Positions 18,565 through 26,077 of a stretch of 64,000 bases of DNA are shown piece after piece. Where the stretch lies: contig NZ_JAHCQH010000015.1 in assembly GCF_018449475.1 (NCBI RefSeq), forward strand, positions 744,001 through 808,000, in the 5' to 3' direction. This stretch comes from Ancylobacter radicis. Lineage in GTDB: Bacteria > Pseudomonadota > Alphaproteobacteria > Rhizobiales > Xanthobacteraceae. The stretch's first letter is position 1. The number at the start of each line of letters is the position of its first letter. The notes beneath the pieces were generated by a model that was not told the origin of the DNA, did no database searches, and saw nothing but the letters and a program-made list of their open reading frames with translations. The translations under genes were made by a program, and so were the position numbers.

Positions 18565-19920
18565 CTATTCCTCGTCGAAATGGCCCTTGCGGATGCGCCG
18601 CACGACGCTCCAGATCGTCAGCGCCACCAGCGGCACCGCCACCGCCGTCACCAGCCCGATATCGACATGCAGCCCCCACGCCTCGAAGCGGGCATGCAGG
18701 CCCTCCAGCGCGTAATGCAGCAGGCTGATGACGTAATAGGAGATGGCCGCCACCGAGAGGCCTTCGACCGTCTGCTGGAGGCGTAGCTGCATGCGCGCGC
18801 GCCGGTTCATCGAGCGCAGCAGATCGCGGTTCTGCTGCTCCAGCTCGACATCGACGCGGGTGCGCAGCAGGTTGGCGGCGCTGGACAGCTTGACCGACAG
18901 ATTGGCCTGACGCTGCTCGATCGCCTGGCAGGTGCGCATCGCCGGCTGGAGCCGGCGCGAGAGAAATTGCTGCCAGGTCGGGTAGCCGGAGACCGCCCGC
19001 TCGCCGATGGCGTTGAGCCGGCTCCTGACGATCTCCTCATAGGCCCGCGTCGCGCCGAAGCGGAACAGCGACGCGGCGGCGTCCGCCTCAAGCTCGGCGG
19101 CCAGCGAGGTGAGGGCGTCGAGCAGCTTGTTGTTGGCGGCCAGCCCCTCGGTCTCGCGCATCTCGCGGGTCAGCGTGCTCAGCTCGTTCTCGATGCGGGC
19201 GGCGGTCGGGGCGAGGCGCTGCGCCTCCGGCAGGCCCAGAAGCGCGAGCGTGCGGTAGGTCTCGACCTCCAGCAGGCGCTGGATCAGCGCGCCGGCGGCG
19301 TCGTCCGTCATGCCCCGGTCCCGCACCAGAATGCGCACGAAGCCGGAGGCATCGGGCTGGAAGTCGGTGGCGACCTCGGCGAGGCCGTCCTCGACATCCG
19401 AGCGCGCCAGGCTGGAACGGTCGAACAGCCGGTCGAGCGGCAGCGCGTCGGCGGTGTCGGTCACCAGTTGCAGATCGACCGCCACCAGCAGCGGGCCGGG
19501 CTGGGGCACCTGAAGCAGCGTGCGCGCCAGACTGCCCGAGGAGGGGTGGAAGGGCAGCCCGCCCTCGGTCAGGTCCTCGGCCGGCAGTTCCCACGTGTAG
19601 GTGGTGAACTCGGCGTGGCGCTCCCAGCGCAGCACGGCGCCGCCAAAGGCCACGCGGTGCTGCTTGGCGTCGCGGTGCGGGCCGGACTGGCCGCGCGCTA
19701 CGCACAGCGCAGCGAAGGCGGCCCGGTCGGCCTTCGCCTGCACGCGATCCACCAGAAAGGCGACATGGAGGATTCGCGCCGGCGTTCCCACCGGCATGAA
19801 GGGGCGGGCGTGCAGCTCGGCGAGCACCGGCGCGCGCAGCGGATGGTCGTAGAAGGCGCCCGCGCTCGGCATCCTGGGCGCGCCAGCGGGGGGATTAGTG
19901 GCGGGGGGACTGGACGTCAC
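18565..19920 (-). CDS. DUF3422 family membrane-anchored protein
   Basis: This 451-residue protein matches the DUF3422 family in its start FYDHPLRAPVLAELHARPF and its layout. A mixed alpha/beta N-terminal region is followed by a long helical coiled-coil-like region (~260-370), and two C-terminal transmembrane helices (ISYYVISLLHYALEG and VTAVAVPLVALTIWSVV) with a charged end. The function is unknown; the architecture suggests an inner-membrane anchor with a large cytoplasmic head. A GTG at 19920 is chosen because AGGGAG stands 8 bases upstream. The ATG at 19872 has no ribosome-binding site. Confidence 0.85.
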   Translation of the reverse strand: MTSSPPATNPPAGAPRMPSAGAFYDHPLRAPVLAELHARPFMPVGTPARILHVAFLVDRVQAKADRAAFAALCVARGQSGPHRDAKQHRVAFGGAVLRWERHAEFTTYTWELPAEDLTEGGLPFHPSSGSLARTLLQVPQPGPLLVAVDLQLVTDTADALPLDRLFDRSSLARSDVEDGLAEVATDFQPDASGFVRILVRDRGMTDDAAGALIQRLLEVETYRTLALLGLPEAQRLAPTAARIENELSTLTREMRETEGLAANNKLLDALTSLAAELEADAAASLFRFGATRAYEEIVRSRLNAIGERAVSGYPTWQQFLSRRLQPAMRTCQAIEQRQANLSVKLSSAANLLRTRVDVELEQQNRDLLRSMNRRARMQLRLQQTVEGLSVAAISYYVISLLHYALEGLHARFEAWGLHVDIGLVTAVAVPLVALTIWSVVRRIRKGHFDEE

Positions 19921-20157
19921 GCTTGATGCTCCCTGTTCGCCCGCCGTCCCGGCATCCAGCCGCCGCGCATGGAACTTTGGGCGGTACCAGTCGGTTGCAT
20001 GCGGACTGCCCCTCTGGCAAGCCCGGGGTGGCGGGGTCCGGCCCGGCCGAGACGGTGGTGGCATCAGGGTGTCGGGCGCTGTTGCGCAATGGCATCAGCC
20101 CGGCCGGTAAGCCAGAACGGATCAAAATTCGTTTGATTTGCCGCATGTGGCAGAGTC

Positions 20158-20937
20158 ATGAAAGTCGTTGGTCAGTTCGGGAATCAGGACATGAAGTTCG
20201 CGCGGTCATTGGGTCTTGGCATTGTCGCACTGGTCGCGGTCGCGCTGGCGTTTCTGCCGGCGGTCGCCGAAGCCCAGACCCGCAAGGCGCCGCAGGTGCG
20301 CGTCTACCTGCTGCGCGGCCTCGCCAACATCTTCTCCTTCGGCATGGACGAGCTGACCACCAAGCTCAATGCGCGCGGCATCAAGGCCAGCGTGCATTCC
20401 TATGTCGACTGGCAGACGCTCAGCGCGGTGGCCATCGAGGATGCCCGCGCCGGCAAGCGCCGCCCGACCCCGGTGATCATCATCGGCCATTCGCTGGGCG
20501 CGGACGCGGCTGTCTACATGGCCAACAAGGTCAGCGCCGCCGGCGTGCCGGTGCCGCTGGTCGTGACCTTCGATCCGGTGACGCCCACCACCGCCTCGGC
20601 CAAGATCGGCAAGGTGGTGAATTATTATCAGGCCGGCGGCGCCGGAAAGGCCGTCTCCGGCCCGCGCGTCGACAATGTCGACCTCACCGGCGCCGGCCAG
20701 CTCAGCCATTTCAACATCGAGAAGGCGGCCGAGCTGCATAACCGGGTCATCGCCATGATCGAGAAGCCGGCCCGGCCGCGCGCCCCGCGCCCCGCGCCGC
20801 AGGTGGCCGCGCCCGCGCCGGCGAGCCCGACCGCCGCCTCGCCCTCCGCCATCGCTCCCACGGTGAGCGCCACCGAGACGGCCGCCGCCCCCGGCAGCGC
20901 GGCGAGCGTGCCGGCGGTGATCCGCGCGCCGAACTGA
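20158..20937 (+). CDS. Secreted alpha/beta-hydrolase (lipase-like)
   Basis: This 259-residue exported protein has a signal peptide (LGIVALVAVALAFLPAVAEA-Q). The nucleophile elbow IIGHSLGAD gives the catalytic Ser, FDPVTP a likely acid and LSHFN a likely His, so an esterase/lipase/thioesterase fold is probable. After residue ~205 comes a Pro/Ala-rich low-complexity tail of ~55 residues. The ATG at 20158 is used; an internal ATG at 20191 is also possible. It is divergent from the DUF3422 gene across 237 bp in which I see no other feature. The substrate is unknown. Confidence 0.75.
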   Translation: MKVVGQFGNQDMKFARSLGLGIVALVAVALAFLPAVAEAQTRKAPQVRVYLLRGLANIFSFGMDELTTKLNARGIKASVHSYVDWQTLSAVAIEDARAGKRRPTPVIIIGHSLGADAAVYMANKVSAAGVPVPLVVTFDPVTPTTASAKIGKVVNYYQAGGAGKAVSGPRVDNVDLTGAGQLSHFNIEKAAELHNRVIAMIEKPARPRAPRPAPQVAAPAPASPTAASPSAIAPTVSATETAAAPGSAASVPAVIRAPN

Positions 20938-20953
20938 GGCGCGCGGCGTCTCC

Positions 20954-21346
20954 TCAGACGGCGGCCACCGAGAACACCGTGAAGGTGTGCATGTCGCCGT
21001 CTTCCTCGCGCACCGAGACATATTCGCCCGGCGCAAAGGCGTGGTCGCCGAAACGATAGCCGGCCTCGTCGTCCTCGCTCGCCTCCGGCTCGTAATCGAA
21101 CACCCAGGTGGCCCCGTTGGCCCCGCCCGCGCGGTGCACGAGATGGCCGTGCTCATGGGCGTCATTGCCCCAGAAGCGGGTCACGGTGCACAGCGCGCGC
21201 TGGCCCTTCCACGCCTCCAGGTCGATATGGCCCGCGCCATCCAGCGGGGCGACGAACTCATAGCCATGGCGCGCGCTGCCCTCGGGGAACTCCCTGGAGC
21301 GGGCGAGATGCAGGCGGATGCGCTGAAGAGTGGCGGCGTCGGACAT
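20954..21346 (-). CDS. Conserved hypothetical protein (130 aa)
   Basis: This is a small soluble protein of 130 residues with no signal peptide. From memory it belongs to a conserved Rhizobiales family whose members share LARSREFPEGSARHGYEF, a FWGND motif, WVFDYEPE and a C-terminal beta-rich part with FAPGEYVSV. No function is known to me. The ATG at 21346 follows a clear AGAGGAAA; the longer open frame upstream is unsupported. It is divergent from glcD. Confidence 0.82.
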   Translation of the reverse strand: MSDAATLQRIRLHLARSREFPEGSARHGYEFVAPLDGAGHIDLEAWKGQRALCTVTRFWGNDAHEHGHLVHRAGGANGATWVFDYEPEASEDDEAGYRFGDHAFAPGEYVSVREEDGDMHTFTVFSVAAV

Positions 21347-21648
21347 GGGTGTTTCCTCTTTTATCTGGGCCGGATTGACGGGTTGCCCCTGAAGGCCCGT
21401 CCCTCTAGGCCCGCCTCCCGGTTTGCCTATGACAGGGAAGATGGCCCCGCCTTGATCCGGCGCAAGCGGCGGGGCGGGCGATGGTGGGCCGGCAAAGGCA
21501 GCAGGCGAAGCTCCGGCACCGGCCGACGCACGCTTATTGGTCATTGGTCTATTTTTTTTACCATGGAAGCCGGCGCGGATTTCCCTAGAATGGCTCGAAA
21601 CGGAGAAGCCTCGCCCGGTCCAGCCGGCGCGACGCAGGGAGAAACGCC
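21347..21648. other. Intergenic region upstream of glcD (302 bp)
   Basis: No gene is visible here. It carries the ribosome-binding sites of the two divergent genes (AAGAGGAAA for the minus-strand gene, AGGGAGAAA for glcD). It also holds a candidate GntR/PdhR-like operator near 21536-21564, a run of eight T at 21552-21559, and a -10-like TAGAAT at 21586-21591 directed toward glcD. Confidence 0.6.
21536..21564 (+). promoter_or_regulatory. Candidate GntR/FadR-type operator in the glcD promoter
   Basis: Two tandem ATTGGTC heptamers (21536-21542 and 21543-21549) are followed by T8 and the opposing half-site TACCAT (21559-21564). The half-site ATTGGT/ACCAAT is that of the PdhR/LldR/GlcC branch of GntR regulators, which often control glycolate or lactate oxidation. 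The last half-site would sit about where the -35 lies relative to TAGAAT at 21586. The spacing between opposing half-sites is longer than the usual 3 bases, so this is only a candidate. Confidence 0.35.
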
Positions 21649-23145
21649 ATGTCCGGTCTCGTCATGCCGGCCCCCAAGGCCGAGGTGATGGCGCGGCGCG
21701 CCGAGATCATCGCCGATCTGCGCGCCATCGTGCCCGGCGAGGGGGTGATCGACGCCATCAACGAGATGCGGCCCTTCGAGAGCGACGGCGTCACCGCCTA
21801 TCGCCAGTTGCCGCTCGCCGTGGTGCTGCCCTCGACCACCGAACAGGTCTCGCAGGTGCTGGCCTATGCCAATGCCAACGGCATTCCCGTGGTGCCGCGC
21901 GGGGCGGGCACCTCGCTGTCGGGCGGGGCGCTGCCGCTGGCCGACGGCATTCTGCTCGGCATGGGCAAGTTCAACCGCATCCTCGACATCGACTTCGCCA
22001 ACCGCACCGTGGTCGCCCAGCCCGGCGTGACCAATCTCGGCATCACCACCGCCGTGGCGCATGAGGGCTTCTATTACGCGCCCGACCCCTCCTCGCAGAT
22101 CGCCTGCACCATTGGCGGCAATGTTGGGGAGAATTCCGGCGGCGTGCACTGCCTGAAATACGGCCTCACCACCAATAATGTGCTCGGCGTCGAGATGGTG
22201 CTGATATCGGGCGAGATCGTGCGCATCGGCGGCAAGCACCTCGATTCCGGCGGGCTGGATCTGCTCGGCCTGATCGTCGGCTCGGAAGGGCTGCTCGGCG
22301 TCGTCACCGAAGTCACCGTGCGCATCCTCAAGAAGCCGGAGACGGCGCGCGCGGTGCTGGTGGGCTTCCCGTCCTCGGAGGCGGCGGGCGCCTGCGTCGC
22401 CGCCATCATCGCCGCCGGCATCATTCCCGGCGGCATGGAGATGATGGACAAGATGATGGTCCACGCCGCCGAGGCCTTTCTCGGCGCCGGCTACCCGCTC
22501 GATGTCGAGGCGCTGCTGATCGTCGAGCTGGACGGGCCGGAAGCGGAGGTGAACCACCTCATCGAGCGCGTCGCGCAGATCGCTGGCGGCCTCGGCTGCC
22601 AGACGCTGCGCGCCTCCACCAGCGAGGAGGAGCGCATCGCCTTCTGGGCCGGGCGCAAGGCGGCCTTCCCGGCGGTCGGCCGCATCTCGCCGGATTATCT
22701 CTGCATGGACGGCACCATTCCGCGCAAGGCGCTGCCCGAGGTGCTCCGCCGCATGGAGGCGATGTCGGAGAAATACGGTCTGAAGTGCGGCAATGTCTTC
22801 CATGCCGGCGACGGCAATCTGCACCCGTTGATCTGCTACGACGCCAACACGCCCGGCGAGCTGGACAAGGCGGAGGCCTTCGGCGCGGACATATTGCTGC
22901 TCTGCGTCGAGGTCGGCGGCGTGCTCACCGGCGAGCATGGGGTAGGCGTCGAGAAGCGCGACCTCATGCCCTCCATGTTCAACGAGATCGACCTCGCCCA
23001 TCAGCAGCGGCTGAAATGCGCCTTCGATCCCGAGGCGCTCTTGAACCCCGGCAAGGTGTTCCCGGTGCTGCACCGCTGCGCGGAACTCGGCCGCATGCAT
23101 GTCTCCGGTGGCAAGCTGCCCTTCCCCGACATTCCGAGGTTCTGA
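21649..23145 (+). CDS. glcD: Glycolate oxidase FAD-linked subunit GlcD
   Basis: This 498-residue FAD-binding PCMH-type oxidoreductase is the large subunit of the GlcDEF complex that oxidises glycolate to glyoxylate at the membrane electron-transport chain. FAD-contact motifs PRGAGTSLSGGALPL and GGNVGENSGGVHCLKYG are present. The C-terminal FAD-oxidase domain contains GNVFHAGDGNLHP and ends LLNPGKVFP. The ATG at 21649 has AGGGAGAAA upstream. Unusually, glcE does not follow directly: a palindromic repeat and a deaminase gene lie between. Confidence 0.93.
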   Translation: MSGLVMPAPKAEVMARRAEIIADLRAIVPGEGVIDAINEMRPFESDGVTAYRQLPLAVVLPSTTEQVSQVLAYANANGIPVVPRGAGTSLSGGALPLADGILLGMGKFNRILDIDFANRTVVAQPGVTNLGITTAVAHEGFYYAPDPSSQIACTIGGNVGENSGGVHCLKYGLTTNNVLGVEMVLISGEIVRIGGKHLDSGGLDLLGLIVGSEGLLGVVTEVTVRILKKPETARAVLVGFPSSEAAGACVAAIIAAGIIPGGMEMMDKMMVHAAEAFLGAGYPLDVEALLIVELDGPEAEVNHLIERVAQIAGGLGCQTLRASTSEEERIAFWAGRKAAFPAVGRISPDYLCMDGTIPRKALPEVLRRMEAMSEKYGLKCGNVFHAGDGNLHPLICYDANTPGELDKAEAFGADILLLCVEVGGVLTGEHGVGVEKRDLMPSMFNEIDLAHQQRLKCAFDPEALLNPGKVFPVLHRCAELGRMHVSGGKLPFPDIPRF

Positions 23146-23170
23146 TGCGCGGGTTGCCCTCTCCCAACCC

Positions 23171-23273
23171 GTCATCCCGGCCGGAGCGCAGCGCCGATCC
23201 GGGATCGCGCGCCACTGCGGGTATTGCCAGACGATCCCGGCTCTCCGCGCTGACACGCTCCGGCCGGGATGAC
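23171..23273. repeat. Nested palindromic intergenic repeat (GTCATCCCGG family)
   Basis: An 18-bp perfect inverted repeat (23171-23188 and 23256-23273; arm GTCATCCCGGCCGGAGCG) encloses a second 9-bp pair CCGGGATCG (23199-23207) and CGATCCCGG (23232-23240). The whole 103-bp unit can fold into a branched hairpin. It lies between glcD and the deaminase and shares its arm with 18504-18531. It is a non-coding dispersed repeat and could attenuate or process the glc transcript. Confidence 0.8.
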
Positions 23274-23296
23274 GTCCTATGGGGACGGGGCGCGCG

Positions 23297-24712
23297 ATGA
23301 CCACCCTCCTCGTCCGCAACGCCACCGTTCTCGTCACGCTGGACGGCGCCCGGCGCGAGATCGCCGGCGGCGGTCTGTTCGCGCGCGACGGGATGATCGT
23401 CGAGGTCGGTCCGAGCGAGGCGCTGCCGGCCACCGCCGACACGGTGATGGACCTTGCCGGCCATGTGGTGCTGCCCGGCCTCGTCAATTGCCACCACCAT
23501 CTCGACCAGACGCTGACGCGCAATCTGCCGGCGGCGCAGAACGTGAACCTGTTCCGCTGGCTGAAGGCGCATTACCGGCTCTGGGCGGCGCGCACGCCGG
23601 AGGCCTCGCGCACCGCGACGCTGGTCGGCCTCGCCGAACTCGCGCTAAGCGGCTGCACCACCGCCTTCGACCACGCCTATGTGTTCCGCAATGGCTGCAA
23701 GGTCGACGACCAGATCGGCGCCGCCCGCGAGATCGGGATGCGCTTCATGGTCTCGCGCGGCTCCATGTCGCTCGGCCAGTCCAAGGGTGGCCTGCCGCCG
23801 GATGACTGCGTGGAGCGGGAAGAGGACATCCTCGCCGACTCTGAGCGCGTCATCGCCCGCTATCACGACGCCGCGCCCGGCTCGCTGCTGCAGATCGCGC
23901 TGGCGCCCTGCTCGCCCTTCTCGGTGACGCCCGGCCTGATGCGGGATTCCGCCGCCCTCGCCCGCGCCAAGGGCGTGCGGCTGCACACGCATCTGGCCGA
24001 GACCATCGACGAGGAACGCTACACGCTGGAGCGCTTCGGCAAACGGCCGGTCGCTTACATGGAAGATCTGGGCTGGCTGGGCGACGATGTCTGGTTCGCC
24101 CATGCGGTGCATGTGAACGATCACGAGATCGGCTGCTTTGCCGGCGCCGGCGTCGGCGTGTGCCATTGCCCCTCCTCCAATATGCGCCTCGCCTCCGGGA
24201 TCGCCCCGGTGAAGGCCTATCGGCGCGCGGGCGTGAAGGTCGGGCTCGGGGTGGACGGCTCGGCGTCGAATGACGGCAACAACCTGCTGACCGAGGCGCG
24301 CCAGGCCATGCTGCTGGCGCGGTTGCAAATCAGCCTGCGCCCGCCCGAGGGGCCGGACACCACGCTCTCCACCTCCGACCCCTCGCGCGACGCCGAATGG
24401 ATGAGCGCGCGCGAGGCGCTGGAGCTCGCCACGCTGGGCGGCGCCGCCGTGCTCGGGCGAGCCGACATCGGGTCGCTGGAGCCGGGCAAATGCGCGGATT
24501 TCTTCGCGCTGCGGCTGGATGATGTCGCCTTTGCCGGCGGGCTGTCCGACCCCGTCGCCGCCGCCCTGTTCTGCACCCCCGGCCCCGCCGCCTTTACCGT
24601 GGTCCACGGGCGCCCGGTGGTGGCGGAGGGGCGGATCGTCACCATCGACCTGCCGGCGGTCATCGCCGAACACAACACACATGCCGCGCGGCTCGCCGCG
24701 CTTGCGGAGTAG
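23297..24712 (+). CDS. 8-oxoguanine deaminase-like amidohydrolase
   Basis: This 471-residue amidohydrolase belongs to the TRZ/ATZ/guanine-deaminase group. The metal motif is NCHHHLDQTLTRNLP (His66/His68), with HTHLAE, HAVHV and GVDGSASND further on. The motif set, especially QIALAPCSPFSVT and CHCPSSNMRLASG, closely follows the Pseudomonas 8-oxoguanine deaminase family, which converts 8-oxoguanine to urate. Other heterocycle deaminations are possible. The ATG at 23297 gives the usual N-terminus; the ATG at 23279 overlaps the palindromic repeat region. Its 3' end is 3 bp from glcE, so it is co-transcribed with the glycolate oxidase genes, an uncommon arrangement. Confidence 0.8.
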   Translation: MTTLLVRNATVLVTLDGARREIAGGGLFARDGMIVEVGPSEALPATADTVMDLAGHVVLPGLVNCHHHLDQTLTRNLPAAQNVNLFRWLKAHYRLWAARTPEASRTATLVGLAELALSGCTTAFDHAYVFRNGCKVDDQIGAAREIGMRFMVSRGSMSLGQSKGGLPPDDCVEREEDILADSERVIARYHDAAPGSLLQIALAPCSPFSVTPGLMRDSAALARAKGVRLHTHLAETIDEERYTLERFGKRPVAYMEDLGWLGDDVWFAHAVHVNDHEIGCFAGAGVGVCHCPSSNMRLASGIAPVKAYRRAGVKVGLGVDGSASNDGNNLLTEARQAMLLARLQISLRPPEGPDTTLSTSDPSRDAEWMSAREALELATLGGAAVLGRADIGSLEPGKCADFFALRLDDVAFAGGLSDPVAAALFCTPGPAAFTVVHGRPVVAEGRIVTIDLPAVIAEHNTHAARLAALAE

Positions 24713-24715
24713 ACC

Positions 24716-26074
24716 ATGAGCGCCCTTATCAAGGAGCCAGCCTCCACCGAACGGCTCTGCCCGCGCGACGAGGCCGATGTGGTCGAGGCGGTGCGCTGGG
24801 CGGTCTCGAACGGGCGCACGCTCGATGTCGCCGGCTCGCGCTCCAAGGCCGGGCTCGGGCGCCACATCCAAACCGACGCGACGCTGGAGCTGGCGGCGCT
24901 TTCCGGCGTCACCCTCTATGAGCCGGAAGAACTGGTGCTGAGCGCGCGGGCCGGCACGCCCATCGCCGAGATCACGGCGCTTGTCGCCGCCTCGCACCAG
25001 ATGATGGCCTTCGAGCCGATGGATTACGGCCCGTTGTTCGGCCAGCCGGCCGGCGGGGGCACGCTGGGCGGGCTGATCGCCTGCAACCTTGCCGGGCCGC
25101 GCCGGCCGAGCGCGGGCGCGGCGCGCGACCATGCGCTGGGCCTGCGCGCCGTCTCCGGCCGCGCCGAGGCGTTCAAGGCGGGCGGGCGGGTGGTGAAGAA
25201 TGTCACCGGCTACGACCTGCCGCGCGGCCTTGCCGGCTCGCATGGCACGCTCGCCGCCTTCACCGAACTGACCATCAAGGTGCTGCCACGCCCGGAGACG
25301 GTGGAGACGCTGCTCATCCTCGGCCTCGACGAGGCGCAAGCCGCCAGCGCCATGAGCGCGGCCATGGGCTCCTATTACGACGTGTCCGGCTCGGCCCATC
25401 TGCCCGCCGACATCGCCGCACTTGTGCCAGCGGTGGCCGGGGCAGGGCGAGCGGTGACGGCGCTGCGGCTGGAAGGGGTGAAGCCGTCCATCCTGCACCG
25501 GCGCGGCAAGCTGGAGGAGATGTTGCGGGCGCGCGGCGAGCTGTCCTTCCTCAATGAGGCGGCCTCGCTCACCTTCTGGCAGGCGGTGCGGGATGTGGAG
25601 CCCTTCGCGGCAACTGTCACCTCTCCCCGTGGGGGAGAGGTCGGCGCGGGAACCGCGCCGGGTGAGGGGTTTTCGAGCGCGACTTCCCCCTCACCCCCCC
25701 CTCTCACCGTGGGGGAGAGGGAGAATATTCTCGACACCGCCCCCGCCATCTGGCGCGTTTCCGTCGCCCCCATGGCGGGGGCGGATGTGGTGGCGGCGCT
25801 GCGCCCGCTCGGCGCGCGGGCCTTTTATGACTGGGCCGGCGGCCTCGTCTGGATCGCCCTGCCCGATGGCACGCCGCGCTCCGCCGAGGTCCGTGCCGCC
25901 GTCGCGGCGACAGGCGGCGGGCACGCCACGCTGGTCCGCGCCAGCCTCGCGGCGCGGGCGGAGGAGGTGTTCCAGCCGCTCGACCCTGTCACCAAGGCGC
26001 TGGTGACGCGGATGAAGGATGGCTTCGACCCGGCCCGGGTGCTGAGCCCCGGCCGCATGTATGCGGGAGTCTAG
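24716..26074 (+). CDS. glcE: Glycolate oxidase FAD-binding subunit GlcE (with inserted repeat peptide)
   Basis: This 452-residue subunit of glycolate oxidase is about 40 residues longer than expected. The FAD-binding PCMH domain is recognisable (GQPAGGGTLGGLIACNLAGP, KNVTGYDLPRGLAGSHGTL). After residue ~301 the DNA contains a palindromic repeat (25619-25721) that stays in frame and encodes a Ser/Pro/Gly-rich insert of about 35-40 residues. The normal C-terminal domain (WRVSVAPMAG, FYDWAGGLVWIALP) resumes after it. The frame is intact, so the protein may still function with the extra loop. It is followed by glcF after 3 bp. Confidence 0.88.
   Translation: MSALIKEPASTERLCPRDEADVVEAVRWAVSNGRTLDVAGSRSKAGLGRHIQTDATLELAALSGVTLYEPEELVLSARAGTPIAEITALVAASHQMMAFEPMDYGPLFGQPAGGGTLGGLIACNLAGPRRPSAGAARDHALGLRAVSGRAEAFKAGGRVVKNVTGYDLPRGLAGSHGTLAAFTELTIKVLPRPETVETLLILGLDEAQAASAMSAAMGSYYDVSGSAHLPADIAALVPAVAGAGRAVTALRLEGVKPSILHRRGKLEEMLRARGELSFLNEAASLTFWQAVRDVEPFAATVTSPRGGEVGAGTAPGEGFSSATSPSPPPLTVGERENILDTAPAIWRVSVAPMAGADVVAALRPLGARAFYDWAGGLVWIALPDGTPRSAEVRAAVAATGGGHATLVRASLAARAEEVFQPLDPVTKALVTRMKDGFDPARVLSPGRMYAGV
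25619..25721. repeat. Palindromic repeat inserted in frame within glcE
   Basis: The element comprises a stem ACCTCTCCCC/GGGGAGAGGT (25619-25641), a second stem GGCGCGG/CCGCGCC (25643-25659) and a long-range pair GGGTGAGGGG (25660-25669) with CCCCTCACCC (25687-25696). It ends with a degenerate copy of the first hairpin, CCTCTCACC-GTG-GGGGAGAGG (25700-25720). From memory, the CCTCTCCCCGTGGGGGAGAGG motif is a widespread intergenic repeat in Rhizobiales genomes. Here it lies inside a coding sequence without breaking the frame. Confidence 0.8.
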
Positions 26075-26077
26075 GCC

